Shown here one piece after another: positions 6,955 through 15,646 of a stretch of DNA of 64,000 nucleotides. Each line of letters starts with the position of its first letter. Within the stretch, counting starts at the first letter, position 1. The notes beneath the pieces were generated by a model. It worked only from the letters and a program-made list of their open reading frames with translations. It was not told where the DNA came from and ran no database searches. The DNA comes from Ruegeria discodermiae. Its GTDB lineage: Bacteria > Pseudomonadota > Alphaproteobacteria > Rhodobacterales > Rhodobacteraceae. Location: NCBI RefSeq assembly GCF_030758345.1, contig NZ_JAVAMO010000017.1, positions 1 through 64,000 on the forward strand, in the 5' to 3' direction. A program made the position numbers and the translations under genes.

Positions 6955-9391
6955 GAACACATCCGCCTCTCTTCCACACGCTATATGTCGACGAGAGGCG
7001 GACAAAAGCATCTGGTGCTATGCGATCCGCAGCGCCCTCTGAGTATTCGGATTCCAATTCGCCATCTACATCAATCTGGGCGTCCAACGCCTTGTTCAAG
7101 CCAGCTTCGTCCACGATGCCGGCAATAGACCTGGATACTGACTCATGCATGGAATCGAAAACGCGAAGTTCAGGGTTTGCAACCTGTTGCGAAGGCGCGT
7201 TTTGCTCCACGTGCCTGAGATAACACAGTAAAATAAAGACATTGTTTAGTGATCTAGCTGCCCAGCTTTCCGCGCCAACCTTATCTTTCGGCTTATCAGA
7301 TATATGTTGAATTAGTTTCTTTGGGAACTTTGTCTTATGAAAGATGTGCTCCAAGTATGCCATATTTTGAATAAGAGATGACATAATCAATTTACTTCTT
7401 ACAGTACTTGAATACAAAAAATCGTATATATCCTCATCTTCTGGGTCTGCCGTGATTTCGGCAGCAATCAGATTACTCTTTGTCAGGAACATTAGTAGCG
7501 AATAAATGTCTTGGGGCAGGTATCCAAAATTGTTTTTTAGAGCATCTTCAAGCTCCGCTTGAGTCATATTAGCGTTCTCAAGGCACTGAACGACACGGAT
7601 TTTTTCCAGCAGCGAGTGAGTGTCCAGATTCATCATAGGGCCTTGCTCGTGGTAGTTAAAAATGTTGTCGACAAACCCTTTTGCTCTTCGGTTTTTCCTC
7701 ACCCTCATTTGCGTTCTGCGAATACCACCTAGCTTTAGTTGGTTCTCGAAGCTGGGTCCCTCAAACAGCAACATTTCTACGATTCGATAGGATTTTCGCC
7801 GAAGATAGCCTGTACACTCTCGCTCCACTTCTTCTACGAAAGTGGCTGTATCTCCAAATAGGATTTCACCATCTAAATCTTTCAATGCGATGACTTCATC
7901 AATATATCGAGACAAGGAACGCGATATGAAGTCAAACAATTCCCTTAGATTGCCGTCAAAAACACCATAGATGATTGATGCGGCAACTCGCGGCCCGTGA
8001 CCTCTCGCTATCGCAATAAATATTCGCTGCGAAATACTGACCACTGCCTGAACGAATTTTTTCTTCTCATCTTCGCTAAGGTCCTTCGCGTCACCAATAA
8101 ATCGTGTTGAACGGGAAACCACTGACACTATGGCTGAGAGTCCATCGATATTTTCAACCTTGTAAACTCTGGTGATGCCGATTGGGTCTTCAAGCTCAGG
8201 GTCATTCCGAAGAAAAGCCATCGTGTTTCTACGCATTATGACAATGCTGTCAGCCTTAACCGCAACGCCCATCTGACGAAAACTCTCAGGAACTGATAGG
8301 TCCTTTCTTCGTAAAATAATTTCCTTTATGGCAGTCCACTTCTGGGTGTTTTGAACCGCGTCTTCAACGTTCAAAGCATCCATACCATCGAACACAGTCA
8401 CAAGTGTTCGTCGCTCCCATAGGACTTCAATCAGGCTCTTTCGTTTGGAGTGACGCAGTCCTTGCAAGTAGTCCTTCAAGTGCGCGTTACCCTGCTGGGC
8501 GCTCGAAACAACGTGATGTAAAAGTAAATATTCGGGACTACTTTTCACTTTTCTATCGCGATCTCGGTCAGTATCGCCCCCTATTATACCTTCTGTGTCC
8601 CTTCCGCTGTTTATGACCATTTCGCGAGCTAGATGGATTAGACATTGTTCGAGGTCGACTTGTTGCTCGAAATTTCTTTTTAATCGGAATCCATTACCTC
8701 CAACGAACTGGAAAAAATAACTCAATACAAGATCGCGACAATGAATAAATGACATATAATGTCGAAGTGAAACCGTGATATCACCGCCTTCAACATGCCA
8801 GTGATCCCAAAACTTTAAAAACTCAAATCTAGAAAACACTATGTTGCGATGTTCGAGGTCGGCGGAGAATGCCGACATCGCATACTTGACTAACGAAGAT
8901 TTGCCACAGCCGGGTGCTCCGGTAATCGCTACTTTGTGTCGCCGTGTTCCATCCTGTATCCGGTCCAGAAGAGTGTTTGCAAACCAGTCCTCAAAGGCTG
9001 AGGAAGAGCGATTGATCGGATCACCTTCGCTCCAAAACGGCTCACCTTTCGAGCTACGGCTGTTAGGAGACTTGCGTGTTACCGTATCGCGGGAAAACAA
9101 TATGGTATCGCGCCATTCTTCATTTGCAGTTGCGCCGAAACGCAATTTGTTAGACGCCTGCTCAAGCCCGTCTTTCAATCTTAAAACTGGACTGTTTAGT
9201 TTACCCTTTGGCTCACTCTTCTTTGTTTCGGAGTGTTCTTCTTTGTCGCTCTCATCGTCAAGATTTCTCTGATCATCTAAGGTGAGCTTCGGAAATGCTA
9301 AGTTCTGAACCTCGTCAATCTCTAATTTTATAAAAGGAAGATATCGAAATATCTCTAAAATTCGTTGTCTTGCTTCTTCTGGTTTCATCAT
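6914..9391 (-). CDS. Large P-loop NTPase of unknown function, 825 aa
   Basis: A cytoplasmic ATPase with Walker A GAPGCGKSSLVK (about residue 160) and a plausible Walker B LVTVFDGMDAL (about residue 335), the layout of KAP/STAND-like or AAA-type signalling ATPases. The N-terminal 100 residues are charged and low-complexity (DDESDKEEHSETKKSEPKGK). The C-terminal half is helical, with winged-helix-like stretches (NANMTQAELEDALKNNFGYLPQDIYSLLMFLTKSNLIAAE near 640-680). No membrane segments are seen. Many antiviral systems use such ATPases, but I cannot place this one in a named system. I chose the ATG at 9391 over an upstream TTG. Base use is much more AT-rich than in neighbours, indicating acquisition. 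The last 34 codons lie beyond a 27-bp inverted repeat (7017-7043) whose partner is at 9511-9537. Confidence 0.75.
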   Translation of the reverse strand: MMKPEEARQRILEIFRYLPFIKLEIDEVQNLAFPKLTLDDQRNLDDESDKEEHSETKKSEPKGKLNSPVLRLKDGLEQASNKLRFGATANEEWRDTILFSRDTVTRKSPNSRSSKGEPFWSEGDPINRSSSAFEDWFANTLLDRIQDGTRRHKVAITGAPGCGKSSLVKYAMSAFSADLEHRNIVFSRFEFLKFWDHWHVEGGDITVSLRHYMSFIHCRDLVLSYFFQFVGGNGFRLKRNFEQQVDLEQCLIHLAREMVINSGRDTEGIIGGDTDRDRDRKVKSSPEYLLLHHVVSSAQQGNAHLKDYLQGLRHSKRKSLIEVLWERRTLVTVFDGMDALNVEDAVQNTQKWTAIKEIILRRKDLSVPESFRQMGVAVKADSIVIMRRNTMAFLRNDPELEDPIGITRVYKVENIDGLSAIVSVVSRSTRFIGDAKDLSEDEKKKFVQAVVSISQRIFIAIARGHGPRVAASIIYGVFDGNLRELFDFISRSLSRYIDEVIALKDLDGEILFGDTATFVEEVERECTGYLRRKSYRIVEMLLFEGPSFENQLKLGGIRRTQMRVRKNRRAKGFVDNIFNYHEQGPMMNLDTHSLLEKIRVVQCLENANMTQAELEDALKNNFGYLPQDIYSLLMFLTKSNLIAAEITADPEDEDIYDFLYSSTVRSKLIMSSLIQNMAYLEHIFHKTKFPKKLIQHISDKPKDKVGAESWAARSLNNVFILLCYLRHVEQNAPSQQVANPELRVFDSMHESVSRSIAGIVDEAGLNKALDAQIDVDGELESEYSEGAADRIAPDAFVRLSSTYSVWKRGGCVPTSQRVQPLEPTR
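7017..7043 (+). repeat. 27-bp inverted repeat, arm A (inside NTPase 3' end)
   Basis: This arm matches the complement of 9511-9537 at 25 of 27 positions, including a perfect 21-base core ATGCGATCCGCAGCGCCCTCT. It lies within the coding end of the NTPase gene. The pair encloses about 2.5 kb that holds nearly all of that gene, which suggests element ends or a duplication scar. Confidence 0.6.
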
Positions 9392-9777
9392 CACACCTAT
9401 TCTCAAGGTGAAAGATCACAAGTGATATTTTTTTTCAAGCTTGGTGACATAAAATCGTAAAAAAGTTGTCTTCCCTTCTACTTCGAAATCTCTCTTCAAA
9501 GGTCAGAACACTAAGAGGGCGCTGCGGATCGCATGGCACTTGATACAATGCAGGCACCGCGCTAGCGGACCTTGGCCGAAGGTCCGCAAAGTCCCGCCAT
9601 CTGTCAGTTCACCAAAGTCTAGATCTCGCTGGCGCGGCGAATGTCGGCAATGCGGGCTGCGACCGCAGCATTTCGGTTGGCTGCTGGATGTCAGCTCAGG
9701 GCCGGTTGGATATGTCGTGGAGAATGGGGCAGGGACTTGTGCTGCTTCTGCACCGAGGTCTGCAGTGGGCTTTGTCA
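9392..9777. other. NTPase promoter region and decayed spacer, including inverted-repeat arm B
   Basis: The first 100 bases are AT-rich and hold the NTPase promoter. A short palindrome ATCACAAGTGAT (9415-9426) lies 24 bases before its start. Positions 9511-9537 are the second arm of the 27-bp inverted repeat. The remainder (9540-9777) is GC-rich non-coding sequence with the phrase CTGGCGCGGCGAATGTC, also found at 49492-49508. It ends at the left end of an IS6-type element. I see no gene. Confidence 0.5.
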
Positions 9778-10576
9778 GGTTGTTATTGGCACCCGATCGG
9801 GTTAGCGCAGGTCCGTGTTGAATATATCCGATCTTTCCCGCATCAAGGGTTTCCGTTTTCCGCGCTCCGTGATTGGTTATGCTGTCTGGGCATATCATCG
9901 GTTTGCCCTCAGTCTTAGAGATGTCGAGGACCTTCTTGCATCGCGAGGGATCCGAGTTTCTCACGAAACCATACGGGCTTGGGTCGCGCGCTTCGGCCGG
10001 CAGTTTGCTGCAAAGATACGCCGCGATCGGCCCAAGCCAGCAGATAAATGGCACCTGGACGAGGTGGTGATCCTGATCAAGGGCAGGAAACACTGGCTCT
10101 GGCGGGCAATTGATGCACATGGCGATGTGCTCGATATCCTGGTTCAGCCACGCCGAAACAAGCGTGCTGCCAAGCGGTTCTTCCGAAAGCTGTTCCGCCG
10201 TTGGGGCCAACCGAGGGTGTTGGTCACAGACAAGCTTCGGTCATACGCGGCAGCCAGGGCCGAGATCGCCCCTAGGATAGAGCATCGCCAGCACAAGGGG
10301 TTGAATAATCGGGCTGAAGCCTCGCACCGGCATACCGGCCGGCGAGAAAAGATCATGGGGCGCTTCAGGTCTCCAAGGCAGGCGCAACAGTTTCTCTCCG
10401 CCCATGATCAAACCGCCTCATTGTTTCGCCCCAAACGCCACCGCCTTTCGGCCATTTCATACCGCCACGCACGTACGGATGCTTTCAAACTCTGGAGCGA
10501 GTATACCCTCGAACTGACCGTATGACTTCTGCACAAACCACACTTCTCAGCTTCGGCAAACTAACCTGACAAAGCC
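9778..10576 (+). mobile_element. IS6-type insertion sequence, 799 bp
   Basis: The element is bounded by inverted ends GGCTTTGTCAGGTTGTTA (left) and the complement of GGCTTTGTCAGGTTAGTT (right), and it encodes one transposase. The size is typical of IS6-family elements. I see no 8-bp target duplication (left CTGCAGTG, right TCCCGAGG), so one flank was probably rearranged or deleted. Its right end truncates an amidohydrolase gene. Confidence 0.8.
9815..10525 (+). CDS. IS6-family DDE transposase, 236 aa
   Basis: The transposase opens with FRFPRSVIGYAVWAYHRFALSLRDVEDLLASRGIRVSHETIRAWVARFG (HTH region). The DDE catalytic core follows: WHLDEVVILIKGRKHWLWRAID with the first Asp, VLVTDKLRSYAAA with the second, and the Glu within NNRAEASHRHTGRRE. 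Length and motif spacing fit a full-length IS6 transposase. The first codon is a non-ATG start, 37 bases from the left end of the element. Confidence 0.88.
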   Translation: MLNISDLSRIKGFRFPRSVIGYAVWAYHRFALSLRDVEDLLASRGIRVSHETIRAWVARFGRQFAAKIRRDRPKPADKWHLDEVVILIKGRKHWLWRAIDAHGDVLDILVQPRRNKRAAKRFFRKLFRRWGQPRVLVTDKLRSYAAARAEIAPRIEHRQHKGLNNRAEASHRHTGRREKIMGRFRSPRQAQQFLSAHDQTASLFRPKRHRLSAISYRHARTDAFKLWSEYTLELTV

Positions 10577-10801
10577 TCCCGAGGCGTTGATGCGAGGCAG
10601 GCCATAGGACAGGGTCGCATCCATATGAAAATGCGGATCAACAAAGGGCGGGCTGACCAAATCGCCGGTTGCATCAATGATCTGCCCTGCTTTGGCAGTG
10701 CCGAGTTGATCTATGGCGGTGATCTTACTGCCTGAGATGCCGATATCAGCGACGCTGCCGTTCGGCAGAAAGCCACCTTTTACAATCAGGTCAAACATCA
10801 C
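10577..10801 (-). pseudogene. Amidohydrolase (cytosine deaminase-like), N-terminal fragment cut by IS6
   Basis: About 75 residues remain: MMFDLIVKGGFLPNGSVADIGISGSKITAID...DATGDLVSPPFVDPHFHMDATLSYG. These include the HFHMD metal motif of the cytosine deaminase/amidohydrolase superfamily. The frame then enters the IS6 element. A complete protein would be about 400 aa, so it is non-functional. It overlaps the upstream permease by 4 bases (ATGA) and was the next gene of the BMP-type transport operon. This supports a nucleobase, nucleoside or related cyclic nitrogen compound as the transported substrate. Confidence 0.85.
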
Positions 10802-11742
10802 CGCTCCCCCTTGTTGAATGGCACCATAAGTGCGGCGGGTACTTCAGCCCGGCGTGACGTTACTACCAATGCCAGAATGGAAAGGATGTAGGGCATCATC
10901 AAGAATATCTGATAGGGGACCTGCGCCCCAAGACTTGTCTGCTGAACCCGGATTTGCAGCGCATCGAAGGCAGCAAACAACACTGCCCCAAGCATTGCCT
11001 TGCCCGGCCGCCAGGACCCGAAGACAACCAGAGCAATGCAGATCCAGCCGCGCCCATTGACCATCTCAAAAAAGAAGCTGTCAAAGGCGGACATTGTTAG
11101 AAACGCGCCACCGACGGCCATCAGCCCGCTGCCAATGATAACGGCCCCCATGCGGATGGCGGTCACCGAAAGGCCTTGTGAGGCGACCGCAGCCGGGTTT
11201 TCACCTGCGGCACGCACGGCCAAACCCAAGGGCGTTCGGTAGAGAACCAACCCGACAACTGCAACAAGTACAAAGGCCAGATAGGTCAGCGGCGTTTGCG
11301 AGAAAAGAGCGGGCCCAAGCAGTGGAATGTCCGATAGCAATGGGATTTCATAGGGCTGAAACGCGACGATCTTGGGTGGGCTGGTGACCTCTGGCAGCGC
11401 CAGCCGATAGGCATAGTAGGTTGACGAAGTCGCCAGAAGTGTTACGCCCAGTCCAACTACATGCTGGGACAGGCCAAAGGGCACTGTCAGCGTGCTGTGC
11501 AACAGTCCAAACAACATCCCAACAGCCATTGCAACGCCGACACCAATCCAAAGCCCGGTGCCCGAATAGACCGCCATCCAACCCGCAAATGCACCGGAAA
11601 CCATGATACCCTCGATGCCAAGGTTCAGGACACCGGCGCGTTCACAGATCAATTCGCCCAGGGTCGCAAAAATCAGTGGGCTGGCGATACGGATCGCTGC
11701 GGCCCAGAAACTAGCGGTGAAGAGGATTTCGATGATGTCCAT
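10798..11742 (-). CDS. BMP-type ABC transporter permease (second), 314 aa
   Basis: A polytopic inner-membrane permease of the branched-chain/ribose type (BPD_transp_2), as in nucleoside importers of the YufQ/NupC kind. It shows repeated hydrophobic segments and the family phrases LIFATLGELICERAGVLNLGIEGIMVSGAF near the N-terminus and RGWICIALVVFGSWRPGKAMLGA toward the C-terminus. The length is normal. It starts 4 bases after the stop of the first permease and overlaps the truncated amidohydrolase, showing one operon. Confidence 0.88.
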   Translation of the reverse strand: MDIIEILFTASFWAAAIRIASPLIFATLGELICERAGVLNLGIEGIMVSGAFAGWMAVYSGTGLWIGVGVAMAVGMLFGLLHSTLTVPFGLSQHVVGLGVTLLATSSTYYAYRLALPEVTSPPKIVAFQPYEIPLLSDIPLLGPALFSQTPLTYLAFVLVAVVGLVLYRTPLGLAVRAAGENPAAVASQGLSVTAIRMGAVIIGSGLMAVGGAFLTMSAFDSFFFEMVNGRGWICIALVVFGSWRPGKAMLGAVLFAAFDALQIRVQQTSLGAQVPYQIFLMMPYILSILALVVTSRRAEVPAALMVPFNKGER

Positions 11743-11746
11743 GGCG

Positions 11747-12814
11747 CTAGTCCCTCACCACGCGAAACCGGGTCAGCATGATTGCCAGAACCATCAGCAA
11801 AAGGGAGATAGCCTGCATGATATCGGCTAGGTAGGTTGGTACGTCTGCGGCCCGGCTCATGCTGTCAGCTCCGACAAAAATGCCAGCCACAAACAGAGCT
11901 GCGATCACCACACCCAGAGGATTGAGCAGGGCGAGCATCGCCACGATGATGCCGGTGTAACCAAATCCGGGCGACAGATCGAGAGTCAGGCTCCCCTTCA
12001 GCCCGGCGACCTCGGAAAAGCCTCCCAAGGCGGCAAGTCCGCCAGACAACAGCGCGGTTTTGACCAACACTAAATTCACCGGAATGCCCGCGAAACCTGC
12101 GGCCTGTTTGTTCAGGCCCACGGCTCGCATCTCATAGCCTAAGGTACTGCGGGTCTGGATCAACCAGACGCAAAGCGCCGATATGATCGCCAGGGCGAAA
12201 CCCCAGTGCAAACGCAGCCCGTCGACGATCCGTGGTAGGCGGGCCTCGGGGATCAGTCGGGCCGATTTTGGCCAGCCCATCCCCATCGGATCTTTCAATG
12301 GCCCCTCCAAAAGCATTGAAATAAACAGTAGGAAGATGAAGTTGAAAAGCAGAGTCGTCACCACCTCATCCACCCCAAACCGGGTTTTCAGAAGCGCCGG
12401 TACCAGCAGCAAAATCGCACCCGCAAACACGGCAATCAACGCAATTACAGGAAGGATCAGGCCACTTGGCCACGCCAAGGCTCCGGTTCCCAATAAAACC
12501 GTGATCAGAGCTCCGGCGTATAGCTGCGCTTCGGCCCCAATGTTCCAGAATTTGGCCCGAAAGGCCACGGCAACGGCAAGCCCCGTAAAAATCAGCGGCG
12601 TCGCCCGGTTGAGCGTTTCAAGAAGCGCGAATTTCGACCCAAATGCGCCCTTGATGATCAGGCCCAGAACCGAAAAAGGGTTTGCGCCTGCGATCATTGC
12701 CAAAAGCGATGCGATCACAATTGTCGCAGACAACGCCAATGCAGGTGGGACCAGTTTGCGCCCAAAGCTGGGGTTGTTTACCGGTTCAAGGCGCATGCGC
12801 ATTCTCGTTTTCAA
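11747..12814 (-). CDS. BMP-type ABC transporter permease (first), 355 aa
   Basis: A polytopic permease with about ten hydrophobic segments. Family phrases are ATPLIFTGLAVAVAFRAKFWNIGAEAQLYAGAL (residues about 90-122) and GYTGIIVAMLALLNPLGVVIAALFVAGIFVGAD near the C-terminus, typical of YufP/NupB-type nucleoside permeases. Its start lies 28 bases inside the ATPase gene, so translation is coupled. Together with the second permease it should form the heterodimeric channel. Confidence 0.88.
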   Translation of the reverse strand: MKTRMRMRLEPVNNPSFGRKLVPPALALSATIVIASLLAMIAGANPFSVLGLIIKGAFGSKFALLETLNRATPLIFTGLAVAVAFRAKFWNIGAEAQLYAGALITVLLGTGALAWPSGLILPVIALIAVFAGAILLLVPALLKTRFGVDEVVTTLLFNFIFLLFISMLLEGPLKDPMGMGWPKSARLIPEARLPRIVDGLRLHWGFALAIISALCVWLIQTRSTLGYEMRAVGLNKQAAGFAGIPVNLVLVKTALLSGGLAALGGFSEVAGLKGSLTLDLSPGFGYTGIIVAMLALLNPLGVVIAALFVAGIFVGADSMSRAADVPTYLADIMQAISLLLMVLAIMLTRFRVVRD

Positions 12815-14327
12815 ACCCTTGTCCGGCCATCCATAGGCCCAGTTCCGTGGGTGTCATACTGCCCCGGCCGAATCCGGGTGAGAGCTGTCCGTCAGCAATC
12901 ACATGGATGACATCGGACATGGCCATAACCTCATCCAGATCTTCCGAGATCAGCAGGATCGCGGCCCCTCTGGCGCGGGCTTCCAGCAACTGGCCGTGCA
13001 CATAATTGACTGCGCCGACATCCAGCCCGCGCACGGGTTGATTGGCCAGAATAACCTGCGGTGCGGCCTCAAGCACGCGCCCCAGGATCAGCTTTTGCAT
13101 GTTCCCACCGGACAAAAGCCGGATCGGCGTGTCCGGGCCCGGACAACGCACATCGTATTTATTGATGATGGCCTCGGCAAAGGCCCGTGAACTGCGCCAA
13201 TTCAGCCAACCAGCCTTGCTGAACCCCGCTGAGCGGTATCGTTCAAGAATTGCATTCTCGGTCAGGTCAAAATCCGCAATCGTTCCGGTTTTTTGCCGGT
13301 CTTCGGGAATGCGAGCGATGCCACTTTTTACTGCTTCGCGCGGGGTCCAGCGGTCGATGTCAGATCCGCCCCTCTCGATCCGCCCCTCGGCAGGTTTCAC
13401 CAGCCCGCCAACAACATCTGCGATCGCGGCCTGGCCATTGCCGGAAACGCCAGCCAGGCCGATGATTTGCCCGGCATGCAAAGATAGAGACACCGACTTG
13501 AGCCCCGGAGCGTTGCCGACATCCGGTGTTGCGACGCGATCCAGTTTCAATAAAGCAGGCCCGGGCGTCGATTGGGGTACCTTGGGTGGTGTCGCCTCTG
13601 TGCCCATCATCAGGGTCGCCAGCGCGTGTTTGTCGGTATCTGCGGTGCGAACGCCACCCGTTATCTTACCGTGCCGCAACACGACAACTCGGTCCGATAT
13701 AGCCATAACCTCATGTAGCTTGTGGGAAATGAATATGACCGACAAACCATCTGCTATGGCCAGCCGGAGGGTCGCAAACAGATCATCCGTTTCCTGCGGC
13801 GTCAGAACTGCGGTCGGCTCATCAAGAATAAGAATGCGCACATCGCGGTAAAGCGCTTTAAGTATCTCGACCCTTTGCCGTTCACCTACCGTCAGCGCCC
13901 CGACACGAGCATCCGGCGACACGGATAGGTGATACTTTTGAGACAGCGCCTTGATCCGGTCGCGGGCAGCCGATCGTCCCGCGCTTGTGCTCAATAGTGA
14001 ACCGACCCCAAGAGTGATGTTTTCCAACACAGTCAGGTTGTCGGCCAGTGTGAAATGCTGGTGTACCATCCCCACACCCGCATCCAGCGCAGCGCGAGAG
14101 TTTCCCGGTGGCAGAGTTTTTCCGAACACCCGAACGGTACCGCTATCTGCCGTATATTGGCCAAAGAGGATGTTCATCAGCGTTGTTTTGCCTGCCCCGT
14201 TTTCACCGAGCAAGGCAACAACTTCGCCTTCGTTCAAAGAAAGGCTGACTGCATCATTTGCGGTCAGCGTGCCAAAGCGCTTGGTGATAGCATCGAGGGT
14301 CAGCGCCTCAACAACAGAGGTGTCCAT
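12786..14327 (-). CDS. BMP-type ABC transporter ATPase with two ABC domains, 513 aa
   Basis: A fused double ATPase of the sugar/nucleoside type. Domain 1 has Walker A GENGAGKTTLMN (about residue 37), signature LTVGERQRVEILKAL (a variant in which VGE replaces SGG) and Walker B ILILDEPTAVL. Domain 2 (after about residue 255) has a degenerate Walker A GVSGNGQAAIADV, signature LLSGGNMQKLILGR and a Walker B-like ILANQPVRGLDVGAV. This asymmetry is normal for the RbsA/YufO group. It powers the two permeases encoded downstream and follows the binding-protein gene by 6 bases. Confidence 0.9.
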   Translation of the reverse strand: MDTSVVEALTLDAITKRFGTLTANDAVSLSLNEGEVVALLGENGAGKTTLMNILFGQYTADSGTVRVFGKTLPPGNSRAALDAGVGMVHQHFTLADNLTVLENITLGVGSLLSTSAGRSAARDRIKALSQKYHLSVSPDARVGALTVGERQRVEILKALYRDVRILILDEPTAVLTPQETDDLFATLRLAIADGLSVIFISHKLHEVMAISDRVVVLRHGKITGGVRTADTDKHALATLMMGTEATPPKVPQSTPGPALLKLDRVATPDVGNAPGLKSVSLSLHAGQIIGLAGVSGNGQAAIADVVGGLVKPAEGRIERGGSDIDRWTPREAVKSGIARIPEDRQKTGTIADFDLTENAILERYRSAGFSKAGWLNWRSSRAFAEAIINKYDVRCPGPDTPIRLLSGGNMQKLILGRVLEAAPQVILANQPVRGLDVGAVNYVHGQLLEARARGAAILLISEDLDEVMAMSDVIHVIADGQLSPGFGRGSMTPTELGLWMAGQGFENENAHAP

Positions 14328-14333
14328 GGGTGG

Positions 14334-15341
14334 TTATGACGATGTCGGTTCGTCGTCGTTGATGGTCACAGAGAATGCACCCGATTTGATTTCGGCCTCG
14401 CGTTTCTTGACAAGGTCAAGTGCAGGGGCAGGTACCTTGCCGTCGAATGTGCCCAAGGGTGCTAGAGAGGTTCCGCCCTGATTCATAAAGGAATAGATGC
14501 CATAGTCAGCGGCTGTAAAGCTACCGGCCTGCACTTCGGCAATGGCCTTATCCAGGGTCGGTTCAAAATGCCAGATCGCCGAGGCGACCACGGTGTCGGG
14601 ATATTCCGGCTGCGTGTCGATCACGTTGCCAATTGCAAGAATGCCCTTTTCCTTAGCGGCGTCGGAAACGCCGAAACGTTCGGCATACAAGACATCTGCG
14701 CCGTTTTCGATCATTGCAAAGGCCGTTTCCTTGGCCTTTGGCGGATCAAACCAGCTGCCGATAAAGCTGACCTGGAAGGTGATATCGGGGTTCATCTCAC
14801 GTGCACCGGCCATGAAGGCATGCATCAGGCGATTCACTTCCGGGATTGGAAAGCCGCCAACCATACCGATATTGCCCGTCTCGGTCATGGAGCCGGCAAT
14901 GATACCGGACAAGTAAGAGGCGTCCTGAATATAGTTGTCGAAAACCGCAAAATTGGGCAGCGCCGGGTCTTCCTTGAAGCTTGAGCCCATCAGGAAAGCC
15001 ACGTCGGGATATTCTGCGGCGACTTCTCGCGCCTCTTGTTCGGCGCCAAATACCTCGCCGATAATCAGCTTGTTGCCCGCCTCGGCATATTCGCGGATCA
15101 CCCGGGCGTAGTCTGTGTTGCTGACGTTCTCTGAGAAGCTATAGGAAATATCACCGCGATCCTGCGCCGTCAGCGCGGCGTTGTGGATGCGGCTGACCCA
15201 TTGCTGCTCGACGGGCACGGTATAGATCCCGGCGGTTTTGATAGGTTCTGCGGCAGCAACGCGACCAGCCCCAAGCAAAAGTGACGACGCTGCGGTCGTC
15301 ATCAGAAATTGGCGGCGGTTAAGAAATAGTGATGTTTTCAT
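14334..15341 (-). CDS. BMP-family ABC substrate-binding protein, 335 aa
   Basis: A periplasmic binding protein of the basic-membrane-protein (Med/PnrA) type. The N-terminus MKTSLFLNRRQFLMTTAASSLLLGAGRVAAAEP carries a twin-arginine motif and probably uses the Tat route. The family core is recognisable in IKTAGIYTVPVEQQWVSRIH, GIIAGSMTETGNIGMVGGFPIPEVNRLMHAFMAGAREMNP and FNPPKAKE-like SWFDPPKAKETAFAMIENGADVLY. Proteins of this family usually bind purine nucleosides. I chose the ATG at 15341 because it begins the signal peptide and follows GAGGACATC. It is the first gene of the operon. Confidence 0.88.
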   Translation of the reverse strand: MKTSLFLNRRQFLMTTAASSLLLGAGRVAAAEPIKTAGIYTVPVEQQWVSRIHNAALTAQDRGDISYSFSENVSNTDYARVIREYAEAGNKLIIGEVFGAEQEAREVAAEYPDVAFLMGSSFKEDPALPNFAVFDNYIQDASYLSGIIAGSMTETGNIGMVGGFPIPEVNRLMHAFMAGAREMNPDITFQVSFIGSWFDPPKAKETAFAMIENGADVLYAERFGVSDAAKEKGILAIGNVIDTQPEYPDTVVASAIWHFEPTLDKAIAEVQAGSFTAADYGIYSFMNQGGTSLAPLGTFDGKVPAPALDLVKKREAEIKSGAFSVTINDDEPTSS

Positions 15342-15646
15342 GATGTCCTCCCCGTGGCAATTGACGCAAAGTAACACGTAATTTTATCATTTGGTCAAGA
15401 ATCTTGAGAATGAGGGGCTCGGACGACCAGAGCTTGCTTAGAAAATGTGCTTAGGGTCCGGAATTAGGTCAACTTCATAGATCTGCTGTCCTGGCAACGT
15501 CTGCTCTGGCGTATGCAATGCGGCTTGACTAGTTCCGTTGAGCGGCGGCTTCGGGCCGCCGGCGAAGACGGCCCAGAATATCTAGATTTCAATGGCTTCT
15601 GCGATAGCCAGAGCGTCTTCGAACTCAACACCGAAATATCGGACTG
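15342..15646. other. Upstream region of BMP operon ending at an IS6 element
   Basis: The part next to 15341 should hold the operon promoter on the minus strand (AT-rich run near 15378-15400). The rest is GC-rich sequence with small hairpins (for example CGGCGGCTTCGGGCCGCCG at 15543-15561) and no gene I can support. It ends where IS6 copy 1 begins. Confidence 0.4.
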
